Shown here: positions 18,152 to 28,186 of the stretch, one piece after another
Layout of the letters: each line of letters begins with the position of its first letter
Position numbering within the stretch: the first letter of the stretch is position 1
NCBI GenBank assembly: GCA_029564465.1
Contig: JAKQPY010000056.1
Coordinates: forward strand, 1-64,000
DNA: 64,000 bases
Direction: 5' to 3'
From: JAGOEF01 sp029564465
GTDB lineage: Bacteria > Bacteroidota > Bacteroidia > Bacteroidales > ML635J-15
Translations under genes and position numbers: made by a program
The notes under the pieces: generated by a model
Told to the model about the DNA's origin: nothing
The model's input: only the letters and a program-made list of their open reading frames with translations
Database searches by the model: none

Positions 18152-19834
18152 TTATGACTTAATGTTTGGCAATTCCAGACCATAGCCTTTCTTTTTATCA
18201 ACGGCTTTCAGCAGCAATCCGAGTAGTAATGCTGCAACACCAAGTAATGCAAGCATCAGTAGCGGATTTGTATAATCATATGATATTGCAGCCTGTTGGG
18301 GTGTTATTGTACCATCATTAAGTTGTTTAACGACTTCAGGGTTTGATGAATTAAGGATTCTACCGATTAATAATGGGAATAACCACAAACCGATGTTCTG
18401 TATCCAGAAAATCAGAGCATAAGCAGAACCGATTACTTTTTGGTCAACTAATTTGGGAACGCTTGGCCACAACGAAGCAGGAACCAATGAGAAAGAAGCT
18501 CCAAGAACTAAAATAGTAACGTAAGCAATCAATACACCACCAATGGCACTGCCTTTGGCTAATGGTAATACAAATGCAAATGTTAAATGGCAAACGATTA
18601 ATAAAATAGACCCTATCATAAGCATTGATGCAGCTTTTCCTTTGGTGTCAACATATTTACCAAGAATAGGAGTAATACCCACAGCCAATAAAGGGAATAC
18701 AGCAAAAATAGTTTCAGCCGACTGACGCATATATCCCATATAGCAGAAAGTAATCAGGGCAATTATTGAAATTCCCAGGTAAATATATTTTTGGGTGCCT
18801 TTGCGAAAATTGCTTATAAATGCAAAAGCAGCAACAATCAACATAATTCCATATTGCACAAAAGTAACGGTATTCGAAGCCCAGAAAGTCCCAGCTTCAG
18901 GTTCAACAAATGTGAGATTGCATTGCAGCATATTCACTGCATACTTTTGGAATGGGAAAATTGCTGAATAATAAAGTACACAAAGTAAAGCGACGAGCCA
19001 AAATCCGGTGCTTGCAAATATTTTGCGGATATCGCTCACTTTGAATGGATCGTCTTTTTCTTCCGCTTCGCCGGTTTGTGCATCAAGTTTCTTATCCATG
19101 AAGAAATAAACAATGAACATTATCAGAGCAATCATTAGTAAAATTACTCCGAAAGCAACAGAATTTGCTACGTTTACATCCATCAAAAAAGTATCACTGG
19201 TAGAATCTGCTCCCCATTTTGCAATTAGTGGAGAGAATATCATACATGTTGCAACTCCTAATCGAGCCAGTGCCATTTCTGAACCCATAGCCATCGCCAT
19301 TTCTCTGCCTTTAAACCATTTCACGATACCACGTGAAACTGTAATTCCAGCCATTTCAACGCCACAACCAAAAATCATAAAGCCGACTGATGCAAGTTTT
19401 GCAGATGCAGGCATCCCTCTATAAAATGGTGTAATTCCTAATTCATCAAATCCCGGGATATAATTTAAATTTTCTGTAAACCAAGTTTCTAACCCCGAAC
19501 CAATAAATGAGTTGCTTACTGAGTACCATTTAATAACAGCACCAATTAACATCACAACTCCAGACAAAATAGCGGTAAATCTTACGCCTAATTTATCCAA
19601 AATAATTCCTGCAAAAATGAGGAAGAAAATAAAAACATTGAGAAATGTTTCACTCCCCTGCATAGTTCCGAATGCAGCCGAATCCCACCCTCGTGTCGAT
19701 TGCATTAAGTCTTTAATCGGTGAAAGTATATCCATAAAGATATACGAGCAAAACATTGCGAATGCTAAGAGCACCAACGCAGTCCATCTGGCTGCTGTGC
19801 TGTCTCTTAATGTGCTTTTTAATGCATCTGTCAT
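18152..19834 (-). CDS. Major facilitator superfamily transporter
   Basis: Inner-membrane carrier of 560 residues with about twelve hydrophobic helices and a central charged cytoplasmic loop (around KKLDAQTGEAEEKDDPFKVS). The stretch that follows (FWLVALLCVLYYSAIFPFQ) is reminiscent of the MFSD1-like branch, known in animals as a dipeptide carrier. Substrate assignment here is speculative. On the minus strand a TACTTTTG element (plus 19871-19878) lies upstream, with a TTTG 17 bp further up. It is a single-gene unit with its own terminator, divergent from the giant T9SS protein. Confidence 0.85.
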   Translation of the reverse strand: MTDALKSTLRDSTAARWTALVLLAFAMFCSYIFMDILSPIKDLMQSTRGWDSAAFGTMQGSETFLNVFIFFLIFAGIILDKLGVRFTAILSGVVMLIGAVIKWYSVSNSFIGSGLETWFTENLNYIPGFDELGITPFYRGMPASAKLASVGFMIFGCGVEMAGITVSRGIVKWFKGREMAMAMGSEMALARLGVATCMIFSPLIAKWGADSTSDTFLMDVNVANSVAFGVILLMIALIMFIVYFFMDKKLDAQTGEAEEKDDPFKVSDIRKIFASTGFWLVALLCVLYYSAIFPFQKYAVNMLQCNLTFVEPEAGTFWASNTVTFVQYGIMLIVAAFAFISNFRKGTQKYIYLGISIIALITFCYMGYMRQSAETIFAVFPLLAVGITPILGKYVDTKGKAASMLMIGSILLIVCHLTFAFVLPLAKGSAIGGVLIAYVTILVLGASFSLVPASLWPSVPKLVDQKVIGSAYALIFWIQNIGLWLFPLLIGRILNSSNPEVVKQLNDGTITPQQAAISYDYTNPLLMLALLGVAALLLGLLLKAVDKKKGYGLELPNIKS

Positions 19835-19870
19835 AGTGTTTCTGTGTTAAATGTTGAAAATTTTGATGAA

Positions 19871-19899
19871 CAAAAGTAACGTTTTTCGTAAATCTCAAA
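19871..19899 (-). promoter_or_regulatory. Putative promoter of the MFS gene
   Basis: On the minus strand: TTTG (19896-19899), 17 bp spacer, TACTTTTG (19871-19878). The -7 element matches TAnnTTTG exactly; the spacer is two bases shorter than the usual 19. It lies 36 bp upstream of the start codon. Confidence 0.5.
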
Positions 19900-20048
19900 C
19901 ATTTTTTTTAATTTTATTTGGTGTCAGTTGTACATCTATCTTTTTGTATTAATGTATGTGAAAAACAAATTGATATTTATATGCAAATAATATTGGTTCG
20001 AAACCATATTATTGATATATTTAGCCACGTAATTTAAAATTAATTGAC

Positions 20049-23000
20049 ATGAGAAAAATTTACCTTGTAAGTCTGATGATGCTTGTGACTGTGATGGCTG
20101 CCATCGGGCAGGCACTCCCTGATAACTGGACAGTGGTTACCTCGCTGATTACAGTTACCGAAGAAACAAGCACTGTAAACAATGGCAGTTCTGCCATGAA
20201 AGTGGTATTTACCGGCACAGCGAACGAAGATATTCGTTCCGAATCGTTTGCTGTAACCAGTGGAGCAAGTTTCAGCTACACCCTCGATGTGTACGACAAC
20301 GATGCTGCAGGACGAGTGAGAATGGCTATCATCTGGAGCACAGGTAACGATTACCAGAACATTTATTCTGTGGATCAGGCCGGTTGGCAGACTTTAACCT
20401 ATTCCGCAAATGTGCCTGCCGGAGCAACCTCGGCTTATATTCTGCTAAGGTTTTATGACGTATCTGCTTCATGGGATGGAGATGCCGAATTGTTTATTGA
20501 CAATGCCGTTTTCTCCGAGAACTCAGGTGCAAACCTTATTCTCAATCCTTCTTTCGAAGATTGGTCGGTTCCTGTAATACCTGAGTACACCATTGCCGAA
20601 ATTCAGGGTTCTGCTGATGCTTCCCCTTATGTTGGCGATCAGGTAATAACCGGAGGAATTGTTACCGGTGTTTCTGCTACCGGATATTTTATTCAGGATG
20701 GGGCAGGTGCCTGGAACGGAATTTTCGTTTTCAACAATACAAACACTCCCGTAATTGGTGACGATATTACCATTAAAGGTATCGTTGCTGAATTCAATGG
20801 AAAAACCGAGATGACGAACATTACTGAATATAATGTTAACTCTGTGGATAACGAGTTGCCCTTGCCGGTTGCCGTAACAACACTGGGGGCTGCTGCCGAA
20901 ATGTACGAAGGTGTTCTGGTATCGGTAGCTGATGCAAATTGCTCCAATGCGGATGCCGGTTTTGGCGAATGGACTGTTGACGATGGTTCAGGTGCAATTA
21001 ATATTAATGACCTGATGTTTGCCTATACCCCTGTTGCTGGAAACGACTACAATGTTACAGGTGTGGTTGATTTTGCCAATGCAGCATTTAAAATTGAACC
21101 GCGCTCTGCCGACGACATAACTGATTTGGGTAACCCCATTCAAAACGCAATCAATCACGCAATTGCCAATTCATCGCTTACCTTGAATCCCAATCCGGTC
21201 GAAATTAATCACGGTGAAGCAGCTGAATTTGACGTTACCATACAATACGCCACATTCTCGCCAGACCTTCCGGCAGGATATTATGTTGATGCATTCATAA
21301 CTTTTTCGGAAGCCTTACCCGAAGGAATTTCAATCAATATTGTGCATACCGGATATGGAATTGATGTTACTTATGAACCTGCTGCAGGAACTACCGTACT
21401 AACATTGTCGCAGATGTTGGGTGTAAGCCCTGCCTTGCTCTGGGGTCATTCCGGTTTAACCGATGTATGGAACTTAAGCATCAGCGGCTTGCCTATTGGC
21501 GAATATGAAGCTCAAATCGTGTCGCTGGCCGACGATGGAACCGATGGTCCGTTCAGTACTTTTGAACTGGCGTCCGATGTACTCAATGTAAGTGTTCTTC
21601 AGACTATTGAGGAAGCCCTGGCTTTACTCCCCGCTTCTTCTTCACTTTCTATTGACCCAGAATATCAGTCACGAACCTGGGGCGAAAATGCTGACCTCGA
21701 AGTTGTAGCTGTTTTCCCAGGCGAAATTGCACCCATTCTGGCTGAATATTATACCGATGCTTATATTCAGATAAGCCCGGCACCAACTGATGGTTTTGTT
21801 GTTTCAATTGTATACGACGATAACAATGGTGGTCATGCCGAACTTGGCTCTTTCGATGTGACTGCAGGTACCGAAAATATATACCTGAGTGAACTTGCTT
21901 CGGTCGACCGCACTTTACTCAGCGGCCATGCAGGATTGCAGATTACCTGGACTGTTACCATCGGGACGCTGGCAGTTGGCGACTACACCATAACCATGTC
22001 GTCGGTTACCAATACCGAAGCAGGGTTTGGTACGGGTGATTTTGTGCTTGCCACCGATAATGCACAGGTTGTTATTGAAAACGAAACCGACCCGATTACA
22101 ATTATTCAACAACCGACCGACCTGGTAGTTTGTCAGGATGTTGAAGCTTACCTTTTTGTGGAAGCCGAGTCGGAAGAAATAATTTCATACGAATGGTTCC
22201 TCAACAGCGAAAGTACAGGAATTTTGAATGATACAATTTATGTTACTACTCCGGGAGAATATTATTGTGTACTGACGACTGAGTCAGCCACTCTGACAAC
22301 AGAAACAGCAAGCTTTATGATTTCGGTTCCTGTAGTGAATCTGGGTCCCGATGCTCAATATTGCAATGGATATATCGCTGAACTCAACGCCGGAGAATTT
22401 GCTTCTTATGAGTGGCAGGATTTAAGCACGAATGCTACATTTACTGTAACAGAATCCGGAGAATATTTTGTTGTGGTTAGCGATGAATATGGCTGTACCG
22501 CTTCCGATACAATTAATATACTGTTTATTCTGGATTGGAGCTTCAGTTTGGGCGAAGATGTGTACCTCTGTCCCGAAGCAGTTATTACCCTTGAATCACC
22601 TGTAGTGGGAGCTTACGAATGGAATACCGAAGAAACCACGGCCTCTATCGAAGTGGAAACTGCCGGTGAATATATTCTGACTGTGGTTCAGGGTAACTGC
22701 ACCGAAAGCGATACTATTGTTGTAATAGCTGCCGAAAACCCCGAAGCGTTTGATTTTGGTGATGAATTGTTTGCTTGTCAGGGTTCGGAACTCAGTATTG
22801 AGTCTCCCGTAGCAGCCGAGGCGTATTTGTGGAGCACAGGAGCTGTTACTGATGAAATTGTGGTAACTGAATCAGGAACATATACCCTGACTATTTTCAA
22901 TGAAGCCGGTTGTTCTGCCAGCGATGATGTGGTTGTAAATTTTGTTGACTTCATTATTATTAGTCTTGGCGACGATATTATGGCATGTCCCGGTGACAGT

Positions 23001-23852
23001 GTCGTTCTTGATCCGGCAGCCGGTGCTTCTTGGATATGGTCTGATGCTTCTGAACTCAGTACTCTTACGGTTGGCGATGCCGGAGTTTATTCGGTTACAG
23101 TTACCGATTCTTACGGATGCACCGGTTCCGACGAAATTGAAGTGGCTTACAGGATTGCTCCTGCCGTGAATCTGGGCGAAGACATCGTTTTCTGTTCGGG
23201 TAACATGCTTGAACTTCAGGCTCCCGTTGCAACGGAATACGTATGGAGCACGGGTGATACCTTGCAGGGAATCGAAGTGAGAGTATCGGGCGATTATTCG
23301 GTTACCATTACAGATGAATTCGGGTGTCACAATTCCGACACGATGAATCTTACGGTATTACCTTCTCCTCTGGTTGATTTGGGTCCTGATAATACAATTA
23401 CCGAAGACCAGACCATTATCTTAGGTGCATACCCCGGTTATACAACTTATCAGTGGTTCGACAATTCAACCAGTGATTATATCGTTCTCAACGGTCTCAG
23501 CCTGGGTGTTGGCGAACATATTATCTGGGTTAGGGTAACTGCTTCAAACGATTGCGAAACCTACGACGAATTTACGCTTACCGTAACCGAAGGAATAGGT
23601 GTTGATCCTGTGATCGCAGAATCAGTGAATGTTTTCCCAAATCCAGTAAACAATATATTGAATGTTGATTTCGGTTTGCTTAACGGAAATAAAAATGTGA
23701 GTCTGTTTGATGCCACCGGACGTTGTATCCTTAGTATTAATACAACCGACAATCAGACATCATTAGATTGTAGTGGTTTGGCTGATGGTATGTATACCGT
23801 AAGCATAAGCTCCGAAAATGAATTTGTTCGCAAAACCGTTGTAAAACAATAA
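20049..23852 (+). CDS. Giant T9SS-secreted modular surface protein
   Basis: A 1267-residue protein. Modules are: signal peptide (1-20, ending AAIGQ); a carbohydrate-binding-like jelly roll (about 22-172, ending LILNPSFEDW); an OB-fold module of the kind attached to extracellular nucleases (about 178-358, ending FKIEPRSADDITDL); and two similar units of about 150 residues (about 362-510 and 511-680). A series of Ig/PKD-like units follows, with recurring SGEY/DAGVYSVTVTD...GC segments (about 690-1165). A T9SS sorting domain closes the protein (about 1185-1267, VFPNPVNNILNV). No nuclease or hydrolase catalytic domain was recognised, so an adhesin or matrix role is the best inference. Confidence 0.88.
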   Translation: MRKIYLVSLMMLVTVMAAIGQALPDNWTVVTSLITVTEETSTVNNGSSAMKVVFTGTANEDIRSESFAVTSGASFSYTLDVYDNDAAGRVRMAIIWSTGNDYQNIYSVDQAGWQTLTYSANVPAGATSAYILLRFYDVSASWDGDAELFIDNAVFSENSGANLILNPSFEDWSVPVIPEYTIAEIQGSADASPYVGDQVITGGIVTGVSATGYFIQDGAGAWNGIFVFNNTNTPVIGDDITIKGIVAEFNGKTEMTNITEYNVNSVDNELPLPVAVTTLGAAAEMYEGVLVSVADANCSNADAGFGEWTVDDGSGAININDLMFAYTPVAGNDYNVTGVVDFANAAFKIEPRSADDITDLGNPIQNAINHAIANSSLTLNPNPVEINHGEAAEFDVTIQYATFSPDLPAGYYVDAFITFSEALPEGISINIVHTGYGIDVTYEPAAGTTVLTLSQMLGVSPALLWGHSGLTDVWNLSISGLPIGEYEAQIVSLADDGTDGPFSTFELASDVLNVSVLQTIEEALALLPASSSLSIDPEYQSRTWGENADLEVVAVFPGEIAPILAEYYTDAYIQISPAPTDGFVVSIVYDDNNGGHAELGSFDVTAGTENIYLSELASVDRTLLSGHAGLQITWTVTIGTLAVGDYTITMSSVTNTEAGFGTGDFVLATDNAQVVIENETDPITIIQQPTDLVVCQDVEAYLFVEAESEEIISYEWFLNSESTGILNDTIYVTTPGEYYCVLTTESATLTTETASFMISVPVVNLGPDAQYCNGYIAELNAGEFASYEWQDLSTNATFTVTESGEYFVVVSDEYGCTASDTINILFILDWSFSLGEDVYLCPEAVITLESPVVGAYEWNTEETTASIEVETAGEYILTVVQGNCTESDTIVVIAAENPEAFDFGDELFACQGSELSIESPVAAEAYLWSTGAVTDEIVVTESGTYTLTIFNEAGCSASDDVVVNFVDFIIISLGDDIMACPGDSVVLDPAAGASWIWSDASELSTLTVGDAGVYSVTVTDSYGCTGSDEIEVAYRIAPAVNLGEDIVFCSGNMLELQAPVATEYVWSTGDTLQGIEVRVSGDYSVTITDEFGCHNSDTMNLTVLPSPLVDLGPDNTITEDQTIILGAYPGYTTYQWFDNSTSDYIVLNGLSLGVGEHIIWVRVTASNDCETYDEFTLTVTEGIGVDPVIAESVNVFPNPVNNILNVDFGLLNGNKNVSLFDATGRCILSINTTDNQTSLDCSGLADGMYTVSISSENEFVRKTVVKQ

Positions 23853-23873
23853 ATTCTGTAAATTGCATGTTAT

Positions 23874-23906
23874 ACAGGCAACGGACTTCCGTTGCCTGTG
23901 TTTTTT
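23874..23906 (+). terminator. Terminator after the giant T9SS gene
   Basis: Perfect 11-bp stem ACAGGCAACGG/CCGTTGCCTGT (23874-23884 with 23889-23899), loop ACTT, then a T-run. Confidence 0.95.
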
Positions 23907-23994
23907 GTGTAAACCTCTAATTGTTAATAAATAGTGAGATGTTTAATTTGAAATGAAAATTCATAGTAATAATTTTGAAAAAATAATTTTGACA

Positions 23995-24123
23995 ATGAAA
24001 AAAAGTATCTTGATTGTTGCCGCTGTTTTATTTCTTTCCGCAGTACTTTATTCCTGCAAAGGAACACAGGATTGTCCTGCCTATAGTAAAGCAGAAAGAC
24101 CCCAGGTGGAAAGCAGGGCATGA
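23995..24123 (+). CDS. Small lipoprotein (42 residues)
   Basis: A short gene encoding a signal peptide with a lipobox (LYSC, Cys21) and a mature peptide of only 22 residues containing GTQDCPAYSKAE. The sense and layout (ATG, basic residues, hydrophobic core, lipobox, stop) are convincing despite its size. Tiny lipoproteins with a CPAY motif are familiar in Bacteroidetes, but I know of no function. It precedes the barrel gene at 24197 by about 70 bp and could be co-transcribed with it. Confidence 0.7.
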   Translation: MKKSILIVAAVLFLSAVLYSCKGTQDCPAYSKAERPQVESRA

Positions 24124-24196
24124 TTTGCCTCAAAATAAATTCGCTCGGGTAACGTTATAATTTTATTATATTTGTTACGTCAGAAGCATTTTGTGT

Positions 24197-24991
24197 ATGA
24201 ATATTTCGTTGAGGTTCATTCTTTTGTTATTGTTGCTGTTTGTCCTGAGTGGATTTGTTTATGCTCAGGGTGAAATTGAATTTGAACGCGAACCTGATAA
24301 TTATAACGAAAATTCGTTTGGCGCAAAATTGAATTCCAATGGCTGGGGCCTCGATTATCGCTTTTCGCAGCGAATAACCTATCGCTCACGCTATTTTTAC
24401 GAGGCAGGCTTTGATTATGTGAAAGATGCCAAAGAAATAAAAGTAATTAACCCATATTTTAATCAGCAACGAAAATTCGTTTTTGGAAAAATTCACTCTT
24501 TTCAGACAATAAAAGCGGGTATGGGCTACAACCGTTTATTGGTTGAAAAACGCGACAGGGGAAGCATTGCAATTAATGCTAATTTCAGTGCGGGCGGAAT
24601 TTTAGGGATAGCAAAACCCATATACTATGAGTTGGTTGACAGCACCAAGGTGGTGGGCGATATTCAGTATTATTACACGAATATTCACCGGCTCGATATT
24701 CATAAATATAACCCAACCGACGTGGTAGGCAAGGCCTCCTTTTTCGATGGTTTAAGCGAAACGAAATTTATTCCGGGTATTTTCGTGAAAGCTGCCTTGA
24801 ATTTTGATTTCAGCCGTAATGTGATGAAGAGTAACCTTATTGAAACCGGCATTAATTGCGATTTTTACTTTAATGAAGTTGAAATTATGGCGGAAAACCC
24901 GAAAAGCTTGTTTTTATCAATTTATGTATCATATAGGTTTGGGTCCAAGTACAACGCCAATCTTAGCCGTGAGGCACGAAAAGAAAACTAA
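24197..24991 (+). CDS. Outer-membrane beta-barrel-like protein
   Basis: Exported 264-residue protein with a strongly hydrophobic signal peptide (ending SGFVYAQ). The mature part has alternating strand patterns (YRFSQRITYRSRYFYEAGFDY; LFLSIYVSYRFGSKY) typical of outer-membrane barrels. The ATG at 24197 is chosen over an in-frame TTG at 24191. No specific family was recognised. It lies between the small lipoprotein and the T9SS propeller protein. Confidence 0.7.
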   Translation: MNISLRFILLLLLLFVLSGFVYAQGEIEFEREPDNYNENSFGAKLNSNGWGLDYRFSQRITYRSRYFYEAGFDYVKDAKEIKVINPYFNQQRKFVFGKIHSFQTIKAGMGYNRLLVEKRDRGSIAINANFSAGGILGIAKPIYYELVDSTKVVGDIQYYYTNIHRLDIHKYNPTDVVGKASFFDGLSETKFIPGIFVKAALNFDFSRNVMKSNLIETGINCDFYFNEVEIMAENPKSLFLSIYVSYRFGSKYNANLSREARKEN

Positions 24992-25096
24992 TGTTTTTTC
25001 TAATGTTAATTTTTTGTTTTAAGAAAAATCATTTATATTTAGAGGTTTAAAAGAAGTTCGGTTGAATTGAAATATTATTTATGTAAATAGTTTATT

Positions 25097-28042
25097 ATGA
25101 GAAAGTTAACTTTACTTGTATTGTTAGTGTCCGCCATGGGTGCGGCAGTTTTAACAGCTGTTATTTCGCAAAGAAATGCCAAATCAGTGTATGTTCCGCA
25201 GTCTGATGATACTGTTTTGGCGAATAATGGTTTTTCGGGAGCCGCAAAATGGATTTTCGAAAGGCAGGCAAACCTCGAAACAGGAATGATTAATCCTTTA
25301 GCCATTGAGAATGCAGCAAGGCAGGTTGGCAGGATGAAGTCTTCGAAGAATTCTTTAAACCTGAACTGGGAATTTGCAGGCCCTTCGAATATTGGAGGCA
25401 GGTGCAGGGCTATTCAAATTGATAAAACCAACCCCGATATTCTATATGTGGGCGGTGTTTCGGGTGGACTGTGGAAGTCAACAACCGGAGGAACAAGTTG
25501 GGTTCAGGTTAAATATGCCGGTGATGCTGAAACCGGAACTATTCCCAATCTGAATATCAGCAGTATTTGCCAAACCAGCAACGGTGATATTTATTTCGGA
25601 ACAGGCGAATTATTCGCAAATCCTTATGGTAGCGGTAATACCGGTTTTCAGGGAGCCGGTATCTGGAAATCAACCGATGGTGTGACTTTTTCACGACTCG
25701 CATCAACCTGGTCGGATGCCACCAGCAAAAACACTTTTGTGTTTGTAAACCGTCTCGTGGCTCATCCTACACAGGCCAATACCTTATATGCAGCAACCAA
25801 GCGTGGTTTAATGGTTACTACCGATGGAGGTGAAACCTGGACCAATCCAATACACAACGTGGCTGATTTCCCCATTACCGAAACCTGCGGAACCGTGGCA
25901 ATAAGCAGCGATGGAACCCATATCATTGTTGACCTTGGTGCACAGGTATATGTTTCGCACAACAGCGGTACCACCGAATCGTGGGTAAAAGTTACCGGCA
26001 GCAACGAAGGTAATCTTCCTACTACTTCTATCAGAACTGAACTGGCGATTGCTCCTTCCGATAAAAATATTATGTACGCCCAAACAACCAAAAGCGACAG
26101 GAGCCTCTTAAATATTTATCGTTCGACCGACGGAGGTCTTACATGGTCTATTATCGGTCCTGGTGGTAGTGCAACATTTAATCCATTGGGTGAGCAAGGC
26201 GACTACGACAATGTTATCGCAGTGTATCCCGATGATGCCAATTCAATTATTGTAGGCGGACAATATAGTTTATGGAAATGGGGACTTACAACGGGTTGGG
26301 ATATGCTCACCATGTGGTCGGTAGATCAGAATAGCCCAATGTATGTACATGCCGACCAGCACGAAATTAAATTCCATCCTACAAACCCCGATATTGTTTA
26401 CTGCGGAAGTGATGGTGGAATACATCGTTCGATTAATGGTGGTACCTATTGGACAACGCTGAATAAAAATTTCGGAGTTACCCAGTTCTATGCAATTGGA
26501 CACAACGGAACGAATAAATTGATTGGTGGCACACAAGACAACGGTACTTTATATATTGACCCCGATCGTACGGTTACCACGGGGCTCGAAAATGAAGCTG
26601 TTTCTGTTTCGGGTGGTGATGGAGGTTACAGCGAAATTTCACAGATAGAACCCTCCATTATGTTCAGTACAATATATTATGGATCTTTGTATCGTTCCGA
26701 AGATACTGGAGAAACCATGGCTTCGTTTTACAATACCCGCTTGGAAAATAGTGCAAAACCCGGTGATGAAACCCAGGGACATCCTTTTGTAACTCCCATT
26801 GCCTTATGGGAAAGTTTCAACGATGTTAATTCTATCGAAACGGTTAGTTTGATTGCTAACCGCGACTATGAAGCCGGTGAAACTGTATTTATCGAAAGCC
26901 ATATTAAAGATAATTATGTGCGGGTTACCCTTGATGCCCCTGTTGCCCAGTACGATACCATTGTGGCCACCGATCATTACCAGTCGAGGATGGCTGTTGG
27001 CTTCAAAGGCGGAGTGTGGATGACTACCCAGGCTTTAAATTTCAGGGTTACTCCCAACTGGCAGCCTGTGGCCAATTTGCGCAAAGAAGCCAACGATTAC
27101 GAAGTTGTTCAATGCATTGAATTCAGCGCCGATGGTGCGTTCATGTATTTTGCAACCAACCGTTACACCAGTGGCGGTTCAAGTTCTATCCTTTACAGAT
27201 TAGGCGACTTTAACGAGCATCGTCTCGATAGTGCCCGCGACGCTGATTTCAGTACGTACGAACTTGAATTGGTGCCGATTGCTGTGTTCGGTAGCCGCAC
27301 AATTACCGGTATTGGAGTTGATCCAGAATCATCAGGTAATGTAGTTGTTACTTTAGGTAACTACGAAAACAACGATTATATTTATTATTCTACCAGTGCC
27401 AATGTAGCTCCGGCTGTAACTTCAGGTCCGGGTAGCTTTGTTGCAAAACAAGGAAATCTGCCGGCTATGCCTTGCTATGATGCATTAATTCTTTGGAACG
27501 ATTCACGTAAAGTGCTTGTCGGAACTGAATTTGGTGTATTTGGCACAGCTGATATTACTGCGGCCAATCCGGTTTGGACCGATGAGAACGGGAACGGACT
27601 TGATTATGTTCCGGTATATCACCTACGTCAGCAAATAATTCCGAACGGATGGATGCCCGATATGCAATTCGACAACGGAATCAGAAATCATGGCTACATT
27701 TGGGCTGGCACGCATGGTCGGGGTATCTTTAAAACAAAGACCTATGCAGGCCCGGTTTCGGTCGAAGAAATTAGCACCAATGTACCGAAATCAACAATTA
27801 ACCTTTTCCCGAATCCTGTAAGCGAAAATGCAACAATAAGCTTTACCCTCAACGAGAACACCGATGTTTGTGCTCAGGTGTTCGATGTTCAGGGTAAACT
27901 GGTTAAAACGTTCAACTGGAAATCGCTTTCTAAAGGAAATCAGCAGAAATCAATTAATTGCAGCGATTTAAAAGATGGTGTGTACGTGATTTCGCTTCAG
28001 GGTGGATCTGCAAAATCGAGTACCCGTTTTATTAAACGATAA
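25097..28042 (+). CDS. T9SS-secreted beta-propeller protein (BNR/sortilin-type repeats)
   Basis: A 981-residue exported protein. The signal peptide (about 1-24) is followed by a propeller region with repeated Asp-box-like motifs: STTGGTSW, TTDGGETW, STDGGLTW and SINGGTYW. These motifs occur in sialidases and in VPS10/sortilin propellers. The catalytic arginine triad and nucleophile of sialidases were not identified, so enzymatic activity is not claimed. A second propeller-like region follows, and residues about 905-981 are a T9SS sorting domain (LFPNPVSENATISF ... STRFIKR). A terminator follows the stop. Confidence 0.88.
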   Translation: MRKLTLLVLLVSAMGAAVLTAVISQRNAKSVYVPQSDDTVLANNGFSGAAKWIFERQANLETGMINPLAIENAARQVGRMKSSKNSLNLNWEFAGPSNIGGRCRAIQIDKTNPDILYVGGVSGGLWKSTTGGTSWVQVKYAGDAETGTIPNLNISSICQTSNGDIYFGTGELFANPYGSGNTGFQGAGIWKSTDGVTFSRLASTWSDATSKNTFVFVNRLVAHPTQANTLYAATKRGLMVTTDGGETWTNPIHNVADFPITETCGTVAISSDGTHIIVDLGAQVYVSHNSGTTESWVKVTGSNEGNLPTTSIRTELAIAPSDKNIMYAQTTKSDRSLLNIYRSTDGGLTWSIIGPGGSATFNPLGEQGDYDNVIAVYPDDANSIIVGGQYSLWKWGLTTGWDMLTMWSVDQNSPMYVHADQHEIKFHPTNPDIVYCGSDGGIHRSINGGTYWTTLNKNFGVTQFYAIGHNGTNKLIGGTQDNGTLYIDPDRTVTTGLENEAVSVSGGDGGYSEISQIEPSIMFSTIYYGSLYRSEDTGETMASFYNTRLENSAKPGDETQGHPFVTPIALWESFNDVNSIETVSLIANRDYEAGETVFIESHIKDNYVRVTLDAPVAQYDTIVATDHYQSRMAVGFKGGVWMTTQALNFRVTPNWQPVANLRKEANDYEVVQCIEFSADGAFMYFATNRYTSGGSSSILYRLGDFNEHRLDSARDADFSTYELELVPIAVFGSRTITGIGVDPESSGNVVVTLGNYENNDYIYYSTSANVAPAVTSGPGSFVAKQGNLPAMPCYDALILWNDSRKVLVGTEFGVFGTADITAANPVWTDENGNGLDYVPVYHLRQQIIPNGWMPDMQFDNGIRNHGYIWAGTHGRGIFKTKTYAGPVSVEEISTNVPKSTINLFPNPVSENATISFTLNENTDVCAQVFDVQGKLVKTFNWKSLSKGNQQKSINCSDLKDGVYVISLQGGSAKSSTRFIKR

Positions 28043-28059
28043 GGTTTATTCTCTAACCG

Positions 28060-28089
28060 AAAAGGCTTTCGTTGTCGGAAGCCTTTTTT
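28060..28089 (+). terminator. Terminator after the propeller protein
   Basis: Stem AAAGGCTT/AAGCCTTT around a short loop (28061-28087), with a T-run forming the 3' side. Confidence 0.85.
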
Positions 28090-28133
28090 GTTTGATTTTA
28101 TCCCGCCATGTATGCGCTAATCCCCAATTATTG

Positions 28134-28164
28134 TTTGTGAGTTAGCGTTAATTATATATTTTTG
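28134..28164 (+). promoter_or_regulatory. Strong Bacteroidetes-type promoter of the methyltransferase gene
   Basis: TTTG (28134-28137), a spacer of exactly 19 bp, and TATTTTTG (28157-28164). This fits the Bacteroidetes housekeeping sigma factor consensus (-33 TTTG, -7 TAnnTTTG) completely. The start codon is 22 bp downstream. Confidence 0.75.
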
Positions 28165-28186
28165 CAACCTGATTTCTGATGCGATT

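Noticed and set aside
22872..23330. 152-codon minus-strand frame within the giant T9SS gene
   Set aside because: Shadow of repeated Ig-like units; no start signal or domain.
25097..28042. Sialidase activity for the propeller protein
   Set aside because: Asp-box-like motifs are present but the arginine triad and catalytic Tyr/Glu were not identified; such motifs also occur in non-enzymatic propellers.
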